Assembly: GCF_001625305.1 (NCBI RefSeq)
Contig: NW_017802780.1
Span: forward strand, 350,079 to 414,078
Length of the DNA: 64,000 bases
Reading direction: 5' to 3'
From: Branchiostoma belcheri
Lineage: Eukaryota; Chordata; Leptocardii; Amphioxiformes; Branchiostomatidae
Shown: piece after piece, positions 61,697-64,000 of the stretch
Layout: each line of letters starts with the position of its first letter
Position numbering within the stretch: position 1 is the stretch's first letter
Translations under genes and position numbers: made by a program
Notes under the pieces: generated by a model
Database searches by the model: none
Told to the model about the DNA's origin: nothing
The model's input: only the letters and a program-made list of their open reading frames with translations

Positions 61697-64000
61697 TGTT
61701 GAGAGTCGTCATAGATGGTCAGACTTCTCCCTGGTCCAAGATCGGCGCAGGTGTTCCCCAAGGCTCTGTGTTAGGACCATTACTGTTTATCATATATATA
61801 AATGATATTGTAAATAACTTAAATTCTTTACCCTTTTTATTTGCGGATGATAGCTCCCTACTTGACGTAGTTGATAACCCGACCGCATCTGCATATAGGC
61901 TTAACTCTGATTTGAGTAAAATTCTGTCTTGGTCTAAAAAATGGCTAATGGAACTAAATCCATCTAAAACTGAAGAGATGTCATTTTCTACTAAAAGATC
62001 CCCTATCACCCACCCTCCTCTTTATCTTGGGTCGTCTAAAATTAATTGTGTTCCACACCATAAACATATTGGAGTTATATTGACCACCAATATGTCTTGG
62101 CACAACCATATTATTCAGATGTTAGCCAAAATATCCAAACAGGTCACTGTACTTCGTGGTTTAAAGTTTAAATTACCTCGCAATGTTTTAGAAACCATTT
62201 ATAAATCATTTGTCCGTCCCTGTTTGGAGTATGCAGATGTGATCTGGCATGGCTGTACTGCTGAAGACTCCGCTCTTGTTGAAAGAATCCAATATGAATG
62301 TTCTCTTATCGTCTCAGGAGCAGTTAACCCTACCTAGACCGGGCTTTTTTTGACAGGTGGGGGACCGGGGGGGGGGCTCTTTTGACCCCCCCTAAGAACT
62401 CGCGAACGGTATGTCGTATGACCGCCAAATTTTCAGAGAATGGTGTACTAGTGAAAATTTATCATATCTACAATTTTTTATGTCGTTATGACGTAATATG
62501 ACGTCATTATGACGTCATTAATGTGATTTTATTGGCCAAAACCGTCTAAATAGGTTTTTCCCTGAAAACCTCCCTGGTATACAACATAACTTTACCAAAA
62601 GTGTTTATGACAGAATATTAGTGTGTACTAAGTCTTATGTTTCCCATAGCAACACCGGTGACGTCATAAAATGACGTCATGCATATTTAAGATATCCGCC
62701 ATCTTGGATCATCAATCTTGAATTTTCAAAAATTAGTTTTTTCATGATAAAGCCTAAAATACATTGTAAACATACTAAACACCTTCATTCAAACCTTTTT
62801 GTAAAAAGAAATGGAAGTATTGATGAAATTTTAATGAAAATAACCCGTATATACCTGTTCTAATGATATGGTCCGCCATCTTGGATTTTGGCCAATGACG
62901 TCATCAAATTAGCATAAATTATGCATATTTAATGATGAAATTTACATAAAATTATATGGGATGTTATTAATATTAGAAACCATGAGTAACTTGACATAAA
63001 ACCCATAAAATTCTATTGTTGAAACAAAAAGTACTAAATTTAGCAAAAAATGCCTGTCAGAAACCCGTTGCCATGGCAACACAAAAAATTATTATCTTAT
63101 TCCAATGATAGAGAATTGTTGCCAACAATATTTTAGGAAAAGTCACCAAGTTTGGTCGTTTTACGGCTAGCCGTTCAGACGCTAGATGACATCAAAGTTG
63201 CCGCGGGCACTTTTAGCCCCCCCCCCCGGTCTAGGTAGGGTTAAAGGCTCTTCTTACTTATCTGTTTGTCAAGAACTTGGTTGGGAGTCTCTTTCTAGCA
63301 GACGGCATTTTCATCGCTTATTTTTATTTCATAAAATAGTTAATGGCCTAACACGGAGGTATCTTTTTGACTTAATCCCCCCTGAAATTTCTCAAACCAC
63401 TCTGTACAATTTAAGAAATAGTAACGACTTTCGACTTTCGTTACAATTTACTAATAGGTTTAGTAGATCTTTTATACCTTATTGTTTAAGTCATTGGAAT
63501 GAACTGGACCTGGAAGTTCGTTCTTTACGATACTCCTTGTTCCGAAAACACCTTATTAGATACGTACGCCCCCTTTGTCCCCCACATCACAATTGTGGCC
63601 CCCGTTACACCTGCGCCCTTCTTGTTCGGCTCCGCATCGGCACCTGTGCTCTCAATCACAGTTTGTTTACCCGAGGACTTTCTACCAGTGCCTCTTGTAG
63701 ATGCGGGTGTCGTTGCGAATCTGTCATGCACTTCATGCTACATTGTCCATTATACAATAATGAGAGATCGGAACTTTTTGGCAATCTTGCAGATTTACTT
63801 GGTCATCTTGTCAACCTTAATAATATGTCAGATAATGCTAAACTGCACTTTATTCTTAGAGGCTCCTCATTGTTACCCTCTATGTACAACTTTAAAACGA
63901 TGCAACTCACTCAGGTTTACATTGGAGATACCAAGCGCTTCTAGCTCTGCTTGACTGTTTCTAACAGTCAATTAGATATAGAAGTCCAAATACTACGTAA
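61697..64000 (+). mobile_element. 5'-truncated LINE interrupted by a piggyBac-like MITE
   Basis: The RT begins abruptly at LRVVIDGQTSPWSKIG and contains GVPQGSVLGPLLFIIYINDI, LPFLFADDSSLL and LPRNVLETIYKSFVRPCLEY. It is cut at SGAV by the element at 62328-63240 and resumes at 63245 in the same frame with KGSSYLSVCQELGWESL. It then ends with the zinc ribbon CRCGCRCESVMHFMLHC and stops at 63942-63944. It is the same family as the copy at 51257, whose uninterrupted sequence confirms the junction. The 3' UTR runs to the window end. Confidence 0.88.
62328..63240 (+). mobile_element. piggyBac-like MITE, copy C, with perfect TTAA duplication
   Basis: CCCTACCTAGACCGGG at the left, its complement at the right, TTAA at 62324-62327 and 63241-63244. 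It is 913 bp with no ORF of interest. The host LINE codons read GCA-GTT-AA|A-GGC once one TTAA and the insert are removed, so target and boundaries are proven to the base. It contains five TGACGTCA octamers. Confidence 0.92.

Noticed and set aside
61143-61761. Three overlapping minus-strand ORFs with a 20-residue protein repeat
   Set aside because: The 20-bp minisatellite is free of stops in all three frames, so open frames are expected by chance.
1-64000. CRISPR arrays, operons or phage-type genes
   Set aside because: No direct-repeat/spacer pattern and no prokaryotic gene organisation; all coding evidence is intron-containing or transposon-derived.

Overview
The window looks like cephalochordate (amphioxus, Branchiostoma-like) nuclear DNA. 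It has intron-rich host genes with GT/AG splice sites, a polycystin-family gene, a C-type lectin/EGF gene, and dense, nested transposable elements of many classes (LINEs of several clades, tRNA-derived SINEs, a Penelope-like element, piggyBac-like and Harbinger-like miniature transposons, long-inverted-repeat elements). The species assignment is inference. No rRNA operon, CRISPR array or prokaryotic operon was seen.

Host gene 1 (minus strand, about 28123 down to 4796) is a polycystin-1-family gene. I could read 34 coding exons whose splice phases agree everywhere except at one junction. They encode roughly 2,230 residues in this order: signal peptide, fucolectin (F5/8-like FTP) domain, six fibronectin type III domains, Ser/Thr-rich linker, GAIN-like region, GPS motif, PLAT domain, and a multi-pass polycystin channel region with a short helical C-terminus. 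Fucolectin plus FN3 in front of GPS-PLAT-polycystin is not an architecture I know from vertebrate polycystins.

Host gene 2 (plus strand, 32147 to 44096) lies head-to-head with gene 1. It encodes a short cytoplasmic tail, one transmembrane helix, a stalk, three nearly identical EGF-like modules and a C-type lectin domain. All nine exons agree in phase, but exon 3 carries an in-frame TAA, so this copy may be a null allele, a pseudogene or an assembly error.

Layout: 1-1360 SGNH-hydrolase-like ORF; 2519-2780 CCAA repeat; 3746-3886 hairpin element; 4796-28123 polycystin gene, with a Penelope-like element in its last intron, LINE debris and a piggyBac-like MITE between FN3 exons, and long-inverted-repeat elements in intron 1; 28640-30000 tandem repeats and SINEs; 32147-44096 lectin gene, whose introns hold a fold-back hammerhead-bearing element, a 630-bp tandem duplication split by a SINE, a Harbinger-like MITE inside a SINE, and LINE fragments; 46227-47901 a Harbinger-like MITE holding a second such element; 49104-50014 piggyBac-like MITE; 50500-53165 SINE and truncated LINE; 55862-60254 nearly full-length two-ORF LINE; 60250-61138 possible exons of a third gene; 61190-61640 a 20-bp minisatellite; 61697-64000 a LINE interrupted by a third piggyBac-like MITE at a TTAA site.

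The two host genes both encode extracellular glycan-recognition modules (fucolectin, C-type lectin) on membrane proteins. A shared role is only a guess from their head-to-head placement.
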